Shown: positions 1 through 6,556 of the stretch, in pieces
How positions within the stretch are numbered: position 1 is the stretch's first letter
Layout: each line of letters starts with the position of its first letter
DNA from: an uncultured Collinsella sp.
GTDB taxonomy: Bacteria > Actinomycetota > Coriobacteriia > Coriobacteriales > Coriobacteriaceae
NCBI GenBank assembly: GCA_958352845.1
Contig: CATWQC010000039.1
Coordinates: forward strand, 1 to 10,157
Direction of reading: 5' to 3'
DNA length: 10,157 nt
Made by a program: the position numbers and the translations under genes
Notes under the pieces: model-generated
Databases searched by the model: none
Told to the model about the DNA's origin: nothing
The model's input: the letters and a program-made list of their open reading frames with translations, nothing else

Positions 1-796
1 GCAGGTTGCTGCCGCGCTCGACGGCCTCGTCGATCAGGAGCTGGGCGGCGTTGCTTACCATGAAGTATTCCTGGTAGATGCGAAGTAGGCGGCCCTGCTC
101 GTCGGAATCGTCGGGGTAGAGGAACAAGGTGAGGTTCTTGGCGATCTCGGTCTTGTCGAAGTCGATGGAGCTGCCGGGGACCAGGCCGTCGTCGACGCTC
201 GCCAGGTCGAACAGGCGCAGGCGGTTCTTGTTGGGCTGGCCGTAACCGGGCACATCGATGTTGACGAGCTTGGAGGTAACGGCAAAATCGCCGAACTCGA
301 CGGTGTAGGAGCGGTCATCGTCGACCAGGATGTCCTGCTCACCGAGCCACTCGTCGGGGACGGCCTTCTGCTGGTTGTCGACAAAGCGCTGACGGAACAG
401 ACCGTAGTGATAGTTGAGGCCCACGCCATCGCCGGTCAAGCCCAGCGTGGCGATGGAATCCAGGAAGCACGCGGCCAGGCGGCCCAGGCCGCCGTTGCCG
501 AGCGACGGCTCGACCTCGAACTCCTCGATCTTGTTGAGGTCGTGGCCTGCGGCGGTGAGCTGGTCCTTAACCTCGTCGTAGATGCCGAGGTCGATCATAT
601 TGTTGATGAGCAGCTTGCCGATCAAAAATTCGGCGGAAATGTAATAGAGCTTTTTCTTGCCGTTGTTGAGCGGGCAGGCGGCGGAGCGCTCCTGCACGAG
701 TTTGACCAGCAGCTTGTAAATGCGACGGTCGTCGAGCTGCTCGAGCGAGGTGCCAAAAGACTGCTCGGCGAGTTCCATGAGGTTAATTTGGGGCAT
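1..796 (-). CDS. glgP: glycogen/maltodextrin phosphorylase, N-terminal part (cut by window edge)
   Basis: Alpha-glucan phosphorylase (GT35), which releases glucose-1-phosphate from the non-reducing end of glycogen or maltodextrin in the cytoplasm using PLP. Only the first 265 codons are present; the family is normally about 750-850 residues, so the catalytic C-terminal half with the PLP lysine lies beyond base 1. Family signatures seen are SAEFLIGKLL (54-63), EPSLGNGGLGRLAACFLDS (96-114) and GLNYHYGLFRQ (126-136), typical of the phosphorylase N-terminal domain. The start is the ATG at 796, with AGGAG six to seven bases upstream. It lies 128 bases downstream of malQ on the same strand, so the two are probably co-transcribed as a glucan-degradation unit, with a GC-rich hairpin between them. 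The family assignment is firm; whether glycogen or maltodextrin is the natural substrate cannot be told from this part. Confidence 0.95.
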   Translation of the reverse strand, partial: MPQINLMELAEQSFGTSLEQLDDRRIYKLLVKLVQERSAACPLNNGKKKLYYISAEFLIGKLLINNMIDLGIYDEVKDQLTAAGHDLNKIEEFEVEPSLGNGGLGRLAACFLDSIATLGLTGDGVGLNYHYGLFRQRFVDNQQKAVPDEWLGEQDILVDDDRSYTVEFGDFAVTSKLVNIDVPGYGQPNKNRLRLFDLASVDDGLVPGSSIDFDKTEIAKNLTLFLYPDDSDEQGRLLRIYQEYFMVSNAAQLLIDEAVERGSNL

Positions 797-842
797 GTTT
801 TCTCCTGTGATGGGTTGTTTCATGTCTGCAATTCATAAGAAG

Positions 843-876
843 CCCGCGCGAGGGGATTGGGGTGGCCTCGCGCGGG
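843..876 (-). terminator. GC-rich intergenic hairpin between malQ and glgP (attenuator, processing or terminator-like)
   Basis: A perfect 11-bp inverted repeat, CCCGCGCGAGG (843-853) and CCTCGCGCGGG (866-876), encloses a 12-base loop. Read on the minus strand, the stem is followed by CTTCTTAT, a poor U-tract. It may therefore terminate only partly, or act as an mRNA stability or processing element that sets malQ and glgP to different levels. The structure is certain; its role is inference. Confidence 0.5.
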
Positions 877-924
877 AAAAGCAAGCGCGTCCGCACGGTG
901 GGGAGGGGTTGGGCGCGGTAGCTC

Positions 925-2430
925 CTATTGAGGAAGCTCGATTTCGGCTTCCGACGGGATGCGGAAGTAGGTCTCGGTCCAGTCGGTGAGTTTGTGCTCG
1001 AGCTCGCGGGTGATGGCGCCGTCGAGCATGCGCCAGGTCCAGTTGCCGCCCAGCGTGGCAGGGGTGTTGATGCGCGCCTCGTTGCCCAAGTTGAGCAGGT
1101 CCTGCATGGTGTAGATGCACGTGTCGCTTACGCTGGCGGCGATGGTGCGATTGAGTGCATCTGCCATGGGTTCGCCGGCTTGCTGATGGGTGTACAGGGC
1201 TGCCTGCTCGCGCTGACGCGGGGTGGCCGTTCCCTCAAACCAACCGCGCGCCGTCTCGTTGTCGTGGGTGCCCACATAGGCGACGGTGTTGGCGATGTAG
1301 TTATGCGGCAGGTAGTACGAGTTGGTGCCCTCAAAGGCAAACTGCAGGATTTTCATGCCGGGGAAGCCCGAGTTGTCGCGCATGTCGATGACGCCGGGGG
1401 TGAGGAAGCCCAGGTCCTCGGCGATGATGGGCAGCGTGCCGAGCTTTTTCTCGAGCGTCTTGAAGAACTTGAGGCCGGGACCCTGCGTCCACGAACCGTA
1501 GGACGAATCGGGCGAGGAGAACGGCACCTCCCAATAGGCCTCGAAGCCGCGGAAGTGATCCAGGCGGATGACGTCGTACATGTCGAGGGCGGCGCGAATG
1601 CGGCCCTCCCACCAGGAGAAGCCGTCGGACTCCATGGCGTCCCAGTCGTAGATGGGGTTGCCCCAGTACTGGCCGGTGGCCGAGAACTGGTCGGGCGGCG
1701 TGCCGGCGACGCTCACGGGATTGCCGGCGGCGTCGATCTTAAAGAGCTCAGGCGTCGCCCACATCTCGACGGAGTCACGCGAGACATAGATGGGCAGGTC
1801 GCCGATGATGAGAATGTCGCGCTCGTTGGCATAGGCCTTAAGGCGGCTCCACTGGCGATCGAAGAAGTACTGCGTCATCTGGTGGTAGAGCATACGCGCC
1901 GGATGGTCGGCGCAGACCTTGGCGGAAGCCTCGCCGCGGGTGCGGAGCTCCGCGGGCCACTCCCAAAACGCCTTGAGACCGCACTCCTCTTTGACGGTCA
2001 TGAACTCACAGTAGGGGATGAGCCAGTCCTCGTTGGCCTGGATAAAGTCATCGAAATCGGCCGGTTTGTCGGCAGCAAAGCGCTCGGCGGCGCGGTCGAG
2101 AATCTGACGGCGGCCGCCAAAGATAGCACCGTAGTCGACATTGCTGGGGTCGGATCCCAGATACACGCCATCGATATCGCACTGCTCCAGATACCCTGCC
2201 TCGATAAGCTCGGCAAAGTCGATAAAGTTGGGGTTGCCTGCGCGGGCCGAGAACGACTGATAGGGCGAATCGCCATAGCTGGTCGTCGTAAGGGGCAGAA
2301 TCTGCCAGTAATGTTGTTTGCACGAGGCGAGAAAATCGACGAAGTCGTAGGCATTCCAGCCAAAGCCGCCGATTCCGTATGGTCCGGGCAGAGATGAGAC
2401 GGGCATGAGGACGCCGCTTGCACGCTCCAT
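925..2430 (-). CDS. malQ: 4-alpha-glucanotransferase (amylomaltase/disproportionating enzyme)
   Basis: GH77 enzyme that transfers maltosyl and longer glucan units between malto-oligosaccharides and releases glucose, supplying GlgP/MalP with chains long enough to phosphorolyse. With the ATG at 2430 the protein is 501 residues, normal for the compact bacterial form. Hallmarks are RASGVLMPVSSLPGPYGIG at the N-terminus, GDSPYQSFSARAGNP (53-67), the PPDQFSATGQYWGNPIYDW loop (about 245-263), the nucleophile Asp in RLDHFRG (D291), the acid/base Glu in IIAEDLG (E338) and the third catalytic Asp in GTHDNET (D390). The frame also opens with TTG at 2445 and GTG at 2442. AAGAAGG at 2446-2452 is too close to those starts and rather far from the ATG, so the start is uncertain by five codons. 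The ATG is chosen because homologues usually begin just before RASG. It is the first gene of a malQ-glgP unit with its own candidate promoter. Confidence 0.95.
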   Translation of the reverse strand: MERASGVLMPVSSLPGPYGIGGFGWNAYDFVDFLASCKQHYWQILPLTTTSYGDSPYQSFSARAGNPNFIDFAELIEAGYLEQCDIDGVYLGSDPSNVDYGAIFGGRRQILDRAAERFAADKPADFDDFIQANEDWLIPYCEFMTVKEECGLKAFWEWPAELRTRGEASAKVCADHPARMLYHQMTQYFFDRQWSRLKAYANERDILIIGDLPIYVSRDSVEMWATPELFKIDAAGNPVSVAGTPPDQFSATGQYWGNPIYDWDAMESDGFSWWEGRIRAALDMYDVIRLDHFRGFEAYWEVPFSSPDSSYGSWTQGPGLKFFKTLEKKLGTLPIIAEDLGFLTPGVIDMRDNSGFPGMKILQFAFEGTNSYYLPHNYIANTVAYVGTHDNETARGWFEGTATPRQREQAALYTHQQAGEPMADALNRTIAASVSDTCIYTMQDLLNLGNEARINTPATLGGNWTWRMLDGAITRELEHKLTDWTETYFRIPSEAEIELPQ

Positions 2431-2515
2431 GAATGCGCTCACCAACCTTCTTGTTGTGGGGTCGGTCTGCCGATGGGTGCGCAGTCCGCCTCCGATGTTC
2501 TGATTCGATATGCCT

Positions 2516-2543
2516 ATTGTAAAACATGTTGTTTAAACATGTA
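2516..2543 (-). promoter_or_regulatory. candidate malQ promoter overlapped by a 19-bp operator-like dyad
   Basis: On the minus strand a TACAAT -10 (2516-2521) sits 16 bases from TACATG (2538-2543), a weak -35. The dyad ACATGTTGTTTAAACATGT (2524-2542; 7-bp arms ACATGTT/AACATGT around a 5-base centre) fills the spacer and most of the -35, the usual position for a repressor site. It leaves a leader of roughly 75-80 bases before malQ. The dyad is seen directly; the repressor and the promoter use are inference. The centre is not the CG-centred form typical of many LacI-family operators. Confidence 0.45.
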
Positions 2544-2594
2544 CAGGCAAGATAAAAAAGTTGGTCGATTTTCGGCGAATGGTTACATGCCATG

Positions 2595-2628
2595 AAAAAG
2601 CCCCGACCTCACAACGTGAGATCGGGGC
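2595..2628 (-). terminator. intrinsic terminator of galE
   Basis: On the minus strand GCCCCGA (2628 side) and TCGGGGC pair, followed by one A-C mismatch and a 5-bp CTCAC/GTGAG stem closed by a 3-base loop. The stem is followed directly by TTTTT (2595-2599). It starts 22 bases after the galE stop, separating galE from malQ and implying that malQ has its own promoter. Confidence 0.88.
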
Positions 2629-2650
2629 AAGAGCGGTATGTAGGTTTTTG

Positions 2651-3712
2651 CTACTCGGCGTCGGCGAAGCCGTTGGGGTTGTGGCTCTGCCAGTTCCAGC
2701 TATCGCGGCACATATCCGCGATGTCGTACTGAGCCTTCCAGCCCATCATGCGCTCGGCCTTGGAGGCATCGCACCAGTTGGCAGCGATGTCGCCGGCGCG
2801 GCGCTCGCGGATCACGTAGGGCAGCTCCTTGCCACAAGCCTTGGAGAAGGCGGCGACGACCTCGAGTACCGAGGTGCCGGTGCCGGTGCCCAAGTTAAAG
2901 ATCTCGACGCCGGTCTTGCCGTTCATCCAGTTGAGGGCGGCCACGTGACCAGATGCCAGATCGCACACGTGGATGTAATCGCGCACGCCGGTGCCGTCGG
3001 GGGTGGGGTAGTCGTTGCCAAAGACCTGAACGGCCTCGAGCTTGCCCACGGCGACCTGGGCGACATAGGGCACCAGGTTGTTGGGGATGCCCTTGGGATC
3101 CTCGCCGATCAGGCCCGACGGATGGGCGCCGATGGGGTTGAAGTAGCGGAGCAGCACAACGTCCCACTCGGGGTCGGCGGTGTGAACGTCCATAAGGATC
3201 TGCTCGATCATCCACTTGGTCCAGCCATAGGGGTTGGTTGCGGGCTTCTTGGGGTCTTCCTCGGTGACGGGCGGGTTGTCCGGGTCGCCGTAGACGGTCG
3301 AGGAGCTCGAGAAGATGATGGACTTGCAGCCATGGTTGCGCATGACGTCGATGAGCACCAGGGTGTTTTCGATGTTGTTGTGGTAGTACTCGACGGGCTT
3401 GCTCACCGACTCGCCGACGGCCTTAAAGCCGGCAAAGTGGATGACGCGGTCGATCTGATGGGTATCGAAGATCTTGTTCATCGCATCGCGGTCGAGCACG
3501 TTGGCCTCGTAGAAGGTGAGGTTCTTGGCGGCCTCGTCGCCCACGATGGTCTTGACGCGGTCGACGGCGACGGCGCTGGAGTTGGAGAGATCATCGACGA
3601 TGACGACCTGGTAGCCACCCTCGAGCAGCTGAACGACGGTGTGCGAGCCGATAAAGCCGGCGCCACCGGTAACGAGGACACAGGTGTCTTTGGGGTCGAG
3701 TGCTTTGGACAT
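2651..3712 (-). CDS. galE: UDP-glucose 4-epimerase
   Basis: Extended short-chain dehydrogenase/reductase that interconverts UDP-glucose and UDP-galactose with tightly bound NAD in the cytoplasm. It serves the Leloir pathway and supplies UDP-galactose for surface glycans. The 353-residue product has the Rossmann dinucleotide motif TGGAGFIGSH (15-24), the catalytic Ser in IFSSSSTVYG (S137 by comparison with E. coli S124) and the YxxxK pair in NPYGWTK (Y162, K166). Conserved substrate-side motifs follow: RYFNPIGAHPSG (189-200), GTGVRDYIHV (240-249) and FNLGTGTGTSV (272-282). The ATG at 3712 has GGAG seven bases upstream. No other gal gene is adjacent, so it may act mainly in nucleotide-sugar supply; that is inference. 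Because the GalE group is broad, activity on N-acetylated sugars is possible but not indicated. Confidence 0.95.
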   Translation of the reverse strand: MSKALDPKDTCVLVTGGAGFIGSHTVVQLLEGGYQVVIVDDLSNSSAVAVDRVKTIVGDEAAKNLTFYEANVLDRDAMNKIFDTHQIDRVIHFAGFKAVGESVSKPVEYYHNNIENTLVLIDVMRNHGCKSIIFSSSSTVYGDPDNPPVTEEDPKKPATNPYGWTKWMIEQILMDVHTADPEWDVVLLRYFNPIGAHPSGLIGEDPKGIPNNLVPYVAQVAVGKLEAVQVFGNDYPTPDGTGVRDYIHVCDLASGHVAALNWMNGKTGVEIFNLGTGTGTSVLEVVAAFSKACGKELPYVIRERRAGDIAANWCDASKAERMMGWKAQYDIADMCRDSWNWQSHNPNGFADAE

Positions 3713-3749
3713 GTAGTCTCCTATCGAATCAGGAACACTTCTTCAGGGG

Positions 3750-3755
3750 AGTATA
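3750..3755 (-). promoter_or_regulatory. candidate -10 element for galE
   Basis: TATACT on the minus strand, 37 bases upstream of the galE ATG. No convincing -35 lies at 16-18 bases (the best is the T-rich ATTTTG/TTTTGG), so the assignment rests on the -10 alone. Confidence 0.35.
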
Positions 3756-3907
3756 GCGCAGGCAGGGGCACCCAAAATGTGCAGGGCAGGAAAAGCAGAT
3801 GAACATGCTAACGTACTCATGGAAATGTTTGGCGTGGGCATACCCTCGATCTTGACGTTTGCATACGAGCCGCCGACCATACGGTTTCCTGCCGTTCGTG
3901 GAAATCG

Positions 3908-3935
3908 TTGGGACGCGCCATATGTACGCTAATAT
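3908..3935 (+). promoter_or_regulatory. candidate promoter of the secreted hydrolase gene
   Basis: TTGGGA (3908-3913), a 16-base spacer and TAATAT (3930-3935), about 45 bases before the ATG at 3980. The surrounding 60 bases are rich in ATATGT/ACATAT motifs in both orientations. A perfect 9-bp inverted pair, CATATGTAC (3919-3927) and GTACATATG (3974-3982, ending on the start codon), brackets the promoter and leader. The rest of the 267-base galE/hydrolase divergent gap holds the galE -10 and a weak imperfect repeat; no gene was seen in it. Confidence 0.45.
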
Positions 3936-3979
3936 GTATGAGTTGAGCGACATATAAATAAGCATGTAACGGAGTACAT

Positions 3980-5188
3980 ATGTCACCAAACAGCGATTCT
4001 ATCCTTTCCCAGGAGCTCTCGCGCCGCACTGCCCTCAAGGCCCTGTTCGGCGCCGCTTCTACGGCAGTTCTTTTTGGCCTGCCCGCTCGCGCCCATGCGG
4101 CGGAGGCTTCCAAAGAAACCACCGATAAACTGAATGCCGCCCAGGCCCAGCTCGACGAGGTTCAGGCCCAGCTCGACAGCATCGCAAATGAGTATGCGGC
4201 GCTGGCCAACAAGAATGCCCAGACCCTCAACGACATCGAGAATGTCCAGGGCAAGATTGACGACACGCAGGCCCAGATCGATGAAAAGAAGGCCGAGCTC
4301 AAGAAGAAGCGCAACGACCTTTCCGATCGCGTGGCCGCCAGCTATAAGTCGGGCGGCACCAACATCCTGTCGCTGCTGCTCGCCTCGGGTTCGTTTGAGG
4401 AGCTCGTCGCCAATGCGCACTATGTTGAGAAGATCAACAAGAGCGACCGCGACGCCATCGAGGACATTCAGACCATCCAGGAAGAGCTCGATGCGCAAAA
4501 GACCGAGCTTGAGTCGCAGAAGGCCGACTTGGAGAAGCTCAAGGACCAGCAGACTGCCCAGATGCAGGACATGCAGGCCAAGCAGCAAGAAGTCCAGACC
4601 GTGCTGAGCGGTCTTTCCGACGACGTCAAGGAGCTCATGGCTCAGCGCGATTCAGAGATTCTCGCTGCCGCCCAGGCCGAGGAGGCTGCCAGGAAGGCCG
4701 CCGCCGCTGCCGCGGCCGCCGCGAACAAGAACAATTCCTACTCGGGTGGTTCGAGCTCGGGCGGTGGATCGTATGCGCCCGGAACTCCGCAGCAGAATGC
4801 CGGCTCGGGCAAGCAGCAGGCCGTCGTCAACGCGTGCTACTCCACGCCTTCGCCGGGTCAGAACTGGTGCGCGGCGTGGGTCACCAATGTCTTCCGTAAC
4901 GCCGGCGTTGGCTACTTTGGCGGCAATGCGTGCGACATGTTTAACGCCTGGTGCTATAGCTCCGACCGCTCGGCGCTGCAGGTGGGCATGATCGTGGCCG
5001 ATTCCTCGCACAGCGGCACGGGTGCTCCGGGCCTTATCTACGGTCATGTGGGTATCTACGTTGGCGGCGGCATCGTTATGAGCAACGAGGGTGCCATTAC
5101 GTCTAAGTCGCTTGACTCGTTTATTAGCTTCTATGGCACTGGCTCTGGCGTGCGTTGGGGCTGGCTTGGCGGTATTGCGCTGTCGTAA
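3980..5188 (+). CDS. secreted coiled-coil peptidoglycan hydrolase with C-terminal CHAP/NlpC-type Cys-His domain (PcsB/CwlO-like)
   Basis: Probably a cell-wall amidase or endopeptidase acting outside the membrane during growth or daughter-cell separation. The N-terminus carries a twin-arginine-like signal: SRRTALK (14-20), an Ala/Leu-rich core, then PARAHA-A with cleavage likely near 40-41. Residues about 45-235 are a charged heptad-rich coiled coil, broken near 115-150 by the ASYKSGGTNILSLLLASGSF segment characteristic of PcsB/CwlO-type proteins. An Ala-run and Gly/Ser linker (238-265) precede the catalytic domain (about 275-402), with candidate nucleophile C297 in NWCAAWV and H356 in YGHVGIYVGGG. 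Length (402) and layout match the PcsB class, whose members are often activated by FtsEX; no ftsEX is visible here. GGAG lies five bases before the ATG. CHAP versus NlpC/P60 class is not settled. The location beside murB is thematically consistent, but the two genes are convergent. Confidence 0.85.
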   Translation: MSPNSDSILSQELSRRTALKALFGAASTAVLFGLPARAHAAEASKETTDKLNAAQAQLDEVQAQLDSIANEYAALANKNAQTLNDIENVQGKIDDTQAQIDEKKAELKKKRNDLSDRVAASYKSGGTNILSLLLASGSFEELVANAHYVEKINKSDRDAIEDIQTIQEELDAQKTELESQKADLEKLKDQQTAQMQDMQAKQQEVQTVLSGLSDDVKELMAQRDSEILAAAQAEEAARKAAAAAAAAANKNNSYSGGSSSGGGSYAPGTPQQNAGSGKQQAVVNACYSTPSPGQNWCAAWVTNVFRNAGVGYFGGNACDMFNAWCYSSDRSALQVGMIVADSSHSGTGAPGLIYGHVGIYVGGGIVMSNEGAITSKSLDSFISFYGTGSGVRWGWLGGIALS

Positions 5189-5196
5189 AGCCGACT

Positions 5197-5332
5197 GGGC
5201 CGCGTGCCCGCCCGCAATATATTTGATTGCCTGCTCGGGCAGTCCTGCGCAAGACGAAGGCCACATTAAGTGGCCTTCTTTGCGTGCGGAACTCGCGATC
5301 AATCAAATATATTGCGGGCGGGCACGCGGCCC
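5197..5332. repeat. 136-bp element with perfect 33-bp terminal inverted repeats (MITE/palindromic repeat candidate)
   Basis: Bases 5197-5229 and 5300-5332 are exact reverse complements over 33 bases; the arm starts GGGCCGCGTGCCCGCC and ends AATATATTTGATTG. The bases just outside both ends (T at 5196 and T at 5333) do not pair, so the boundaries are sharp. The 70-base centre holds two small hairpins: CTGC-TCGG-GCAG (5231-5242) and a terminator (5256-5281). No open reading frame of note and no clear target-site duplication were seen. It starts nine bases after the hydrolase stop codon. A perfect repeat this long exceeds what a terminator needs, suggesting a non-autonomous mobile or REP-like element; that origin is inference. 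Confidence 0.8.
5250..5287 (+). terminator. intrinsic terminator of the hydrolase gene, nested in the inverted-repeat element
   Basis: Perfect 9-bp stem GAAGGCCAC (5256-5264) and GTGGCCTTC (5270-5278) around ATTAA, followed by TTT. A flanking GCGCAA/TTGCGT helix can extend it. The U-tract is short, but the stem is strong and lies 68 bases past the stop codon. It is the first terminator after the gene. Confidence 0.7.
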
Positions 5333-5384
5333 TCTCGGGTTCGGGGCGCGACGCACCGGACTGGGTTATCTGAATAAATATGGT

Positions 5385-5412
5385 GAAGGCCCCTTTCGGG
5401 GCCTTCTCTTTT
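5385..5412. terminator. terminator hairpin shared by the convergent hydrolase and murB genes
   Basis: Stem GAAGGCCCC (5385-5393) and GGGGCCTTC (5398-5406) with loop TTTC. On the plus strand it is followed by TCTTTT, which runs into the murB stop codon. On the minus strand the stem begins four bases after the murB TAA and is followed by an A/T-rich tail (ACCATATTTATT). It can serve murB and act as a backup for plus-strand read-through. Its core GAAGGCC/GGCCTTC matches the terminator at 5256. Confidence 0.75.
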
Positions 5413-6373
5413 AGAGGAATTCGCCGACTCGGTGGACTTCGGGTTCTAGGTCTACGTTGAATTGGTCTTTGACGGTTGTCTGGATGTGGCGGATGAGTTC
5501 GTCGACGTCGGCGGCGGTGGCGTGGTCGGCGTTGACGATGAAGCCGCAGTGCTTCTCGCTCACCTGCGCGCCGCCAACGGCGTGTCCTCGCAGGCCGGCG
5601 TCCATGATGAGCTTGCCGGCAAAGTAGCCCTCGGGGCGCTTGAAAGTGGAGCCGGCACTCGGCATGTCGAGCGGCTGCTTGTCCTCGCGGCGCTGGCGGT
5701 AGTCGTCCATGTCGGCCTTGATCATCGCGGCGTTGCCCGGAGCGAGATTGAAGGTGGCCGAAAGCACGATGAAGCCGTCGTCGGCAATGCGGCTCTTGCG
5801 ATAGCCCAGGTTGAGCTCATCGACATCGAACTCAATGATATTGCCGCTGCCGCGGGTGCCGTCGTCGAGCTGGCGAGCGGGTTTGTAGACGCGCACGGAC
5901 TCCAGCACATCGGCCATGCAGGCACCGTAGGCACCGGCGTTCATGTAGCAGGCGCCGCCGACCGATCCGGGGATGCCCGAGATGGGCTCCATGCCGGTGA
6001 GGCCGGCCTCGGCTGCCGCCGCGGCGACATCGGAAAGCAGCGCGCCGGCTGCCGCCGTGACGTGCGTGCCGTCGACGGTGATGTTGGAGAGACCTTCGCC
6101 CAGCGCCACGACAACGCCGCGGATACCCTTGTCGCCGACGAGCAGGTCGGAGCCGTTGCCCACGATGGTGAGCGGCAGGTCGCAGCGATAACAGGTGTCG
6201 AGCGTGGCGACGAGGCCCTGCTCGGTATCGGGCGTGACAAAGACGTCGGCCGGGCCGCCGATTTTAAACGTGGTGTGCTCGCGCATGGGCTCGCTCATCA
6301 GCACGTTGTCCTCGCCGGCAACGCCAGCAAGCGCGCACAGCAGGTCCTCGTTAAAAAAGTCGTTCTCGTGCAT
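5411..6373 (-). CDS. murB: UDP-N-acetylenolpyruvoylglucosamine reductase
   Basis: FAD enzyme that reduces UDP-GlcNAc-enolpyruvate with NADPH to UDP-N-acetylmuramate, the second committed step of peptidoglycan precursor synthesis in the cytoplasm. With the ATG at 6373 the protein is 320 residues, normal for the family. Motifs in order: TTFKIGGPADV (34-44), the FAD-binding GNGSDLLVGDKG (72-83), GIPGSVGGACYMNAGAYG (133-150), GYRKS (190-194), the catalytic Ser in SAGSTFKRP (S242), SEKHCGFIVN (272-281) and the catalytic Glu in PEVHRVG (E312). The frame continues upstream to a TTG at 6418, but that would add 15 polar residues and has no ribosome site. The ATG has AAGGCGG roughly 8-14 bases upstream. 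The GYRKS motif with no domain insertion fits a type I or IIa MurB; which one was not resolved. It is transcribed divergently from the LacI-type regulator and ends at a shared terminator. Confidence 0.96.
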   Translation of the reverse strand: MHENDFFNEDLLCALAGVAGEDNVLMSEPMREHTTFKIGGPADVFVTPDTEQGLVATLDTCYRCDLPLTIVGNGSDLLVGDKGIRGVVVALGEGLSNITVDGTHVTAAAGALLSDVAAAAAEAGLTGMEPISGIPGSVGGACYMNAGAYGACMADVLESVRVYKPARQLDDGTRGSGNIIEFDVDELNLGYRKSRIADDGFIVLSATFNLAPGNAAMIKADMDDYRQRREDKQPLDMPSAGSTFKRPEGYFAGKLIMDAGLRGHAVGGAQVSEKHCGFIVNADHATAADVDELIRHIQTTVKDQFNVDLEPEVHRVGEFL

Positions 6374-6416
6374 ACGAATATCCGCCTTTTGGTGGTCGTT
6401 GTCATCAATCGATTGC

Positions 6417-6422
6417 AATATA
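6417..6422 (-). promoter_or_regulatory. candidate -10 element for murB
   Basis: TATATT on the minus strand, about 44 bases before the murB ATG, with no good -35 at 16-18 bases. The murB/regulator gap (6374-6556, 183 bases) is the only place for both divergent promoters. Confidence 0.3.
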
Positions 6423-6515
6423 CCCCACCCGGACGGATTTGGTGCGCTGGCGGCGATAAAACAGCCGTCTACCGGATTGGTAAAGTGTTTATCACCGAGG
6501 TAGAGGGGTAGTCGC

Positions 6516-6521
6516 TATACT
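6516..6521 (+). promoter_or_regulatory. candidate -10 element for the LacI-family gene
   Basis: TATACT, 35 bases upstream of the ATG at 6557. No recognisable -35 lies at the usual spacing (CACCGA at 17 bases), so this promoter may be weak or activator-dependent. No clear LacI-type palindrome was seen around it. Confidence 0.35.
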
Positions 6522-6556
6522 TTCAAGAGATTGCGCGTAAACCCGGAAGGAGCGAG

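Noticed and set aside
925..2397. 489-codon plus-strand frame opposite malQ
   Set aside because: It is a long antisense shadow typical of GC-rich DNA; the malQ frame carries all GH77 catalytic motifs.
2503..3732. CTGATTCGATA near malQ and, on the other strand, just before the galE ribosome site
   Set aside because: An 11-base match in two leaders with different positions and orientations relative to their genes; no dyad or known motif, so probably chance.
2561..3802. 413-codon plus-strand frame opposite galE
   Set aside because: Antisense shadow of galE, which has complete SDR motifs; the frame also crosses the galE terminator.
3729..3989. 86-codon minus-strand frame spanning the galE/hydrolase gap
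   Set aside because: It overlaps the galE leader and the hydrolase start, has no recognisable protein character, and its composition looks like translated promoter DNA.
5333..5384. GGGTTCGGGG-containing stretch as a tRNA fragment or attachment site
   Set aside because: No acceptor or anticodon stem can be drawn around it; the match to a T-arm is only superficial.
6476..6500. GGTAAAGTGTTTATCACC as a possible LacI operator or DnaA box
   Set aside because: The two halves are not true inverted repeats, and TTATCACC does not match the DnaA box consensus.
5462..6511. 349-codon plus-strand frame opposite murB
   Set aside because: Antisense shadow; murB has full FAD and catalytic motifs and a fitting length.
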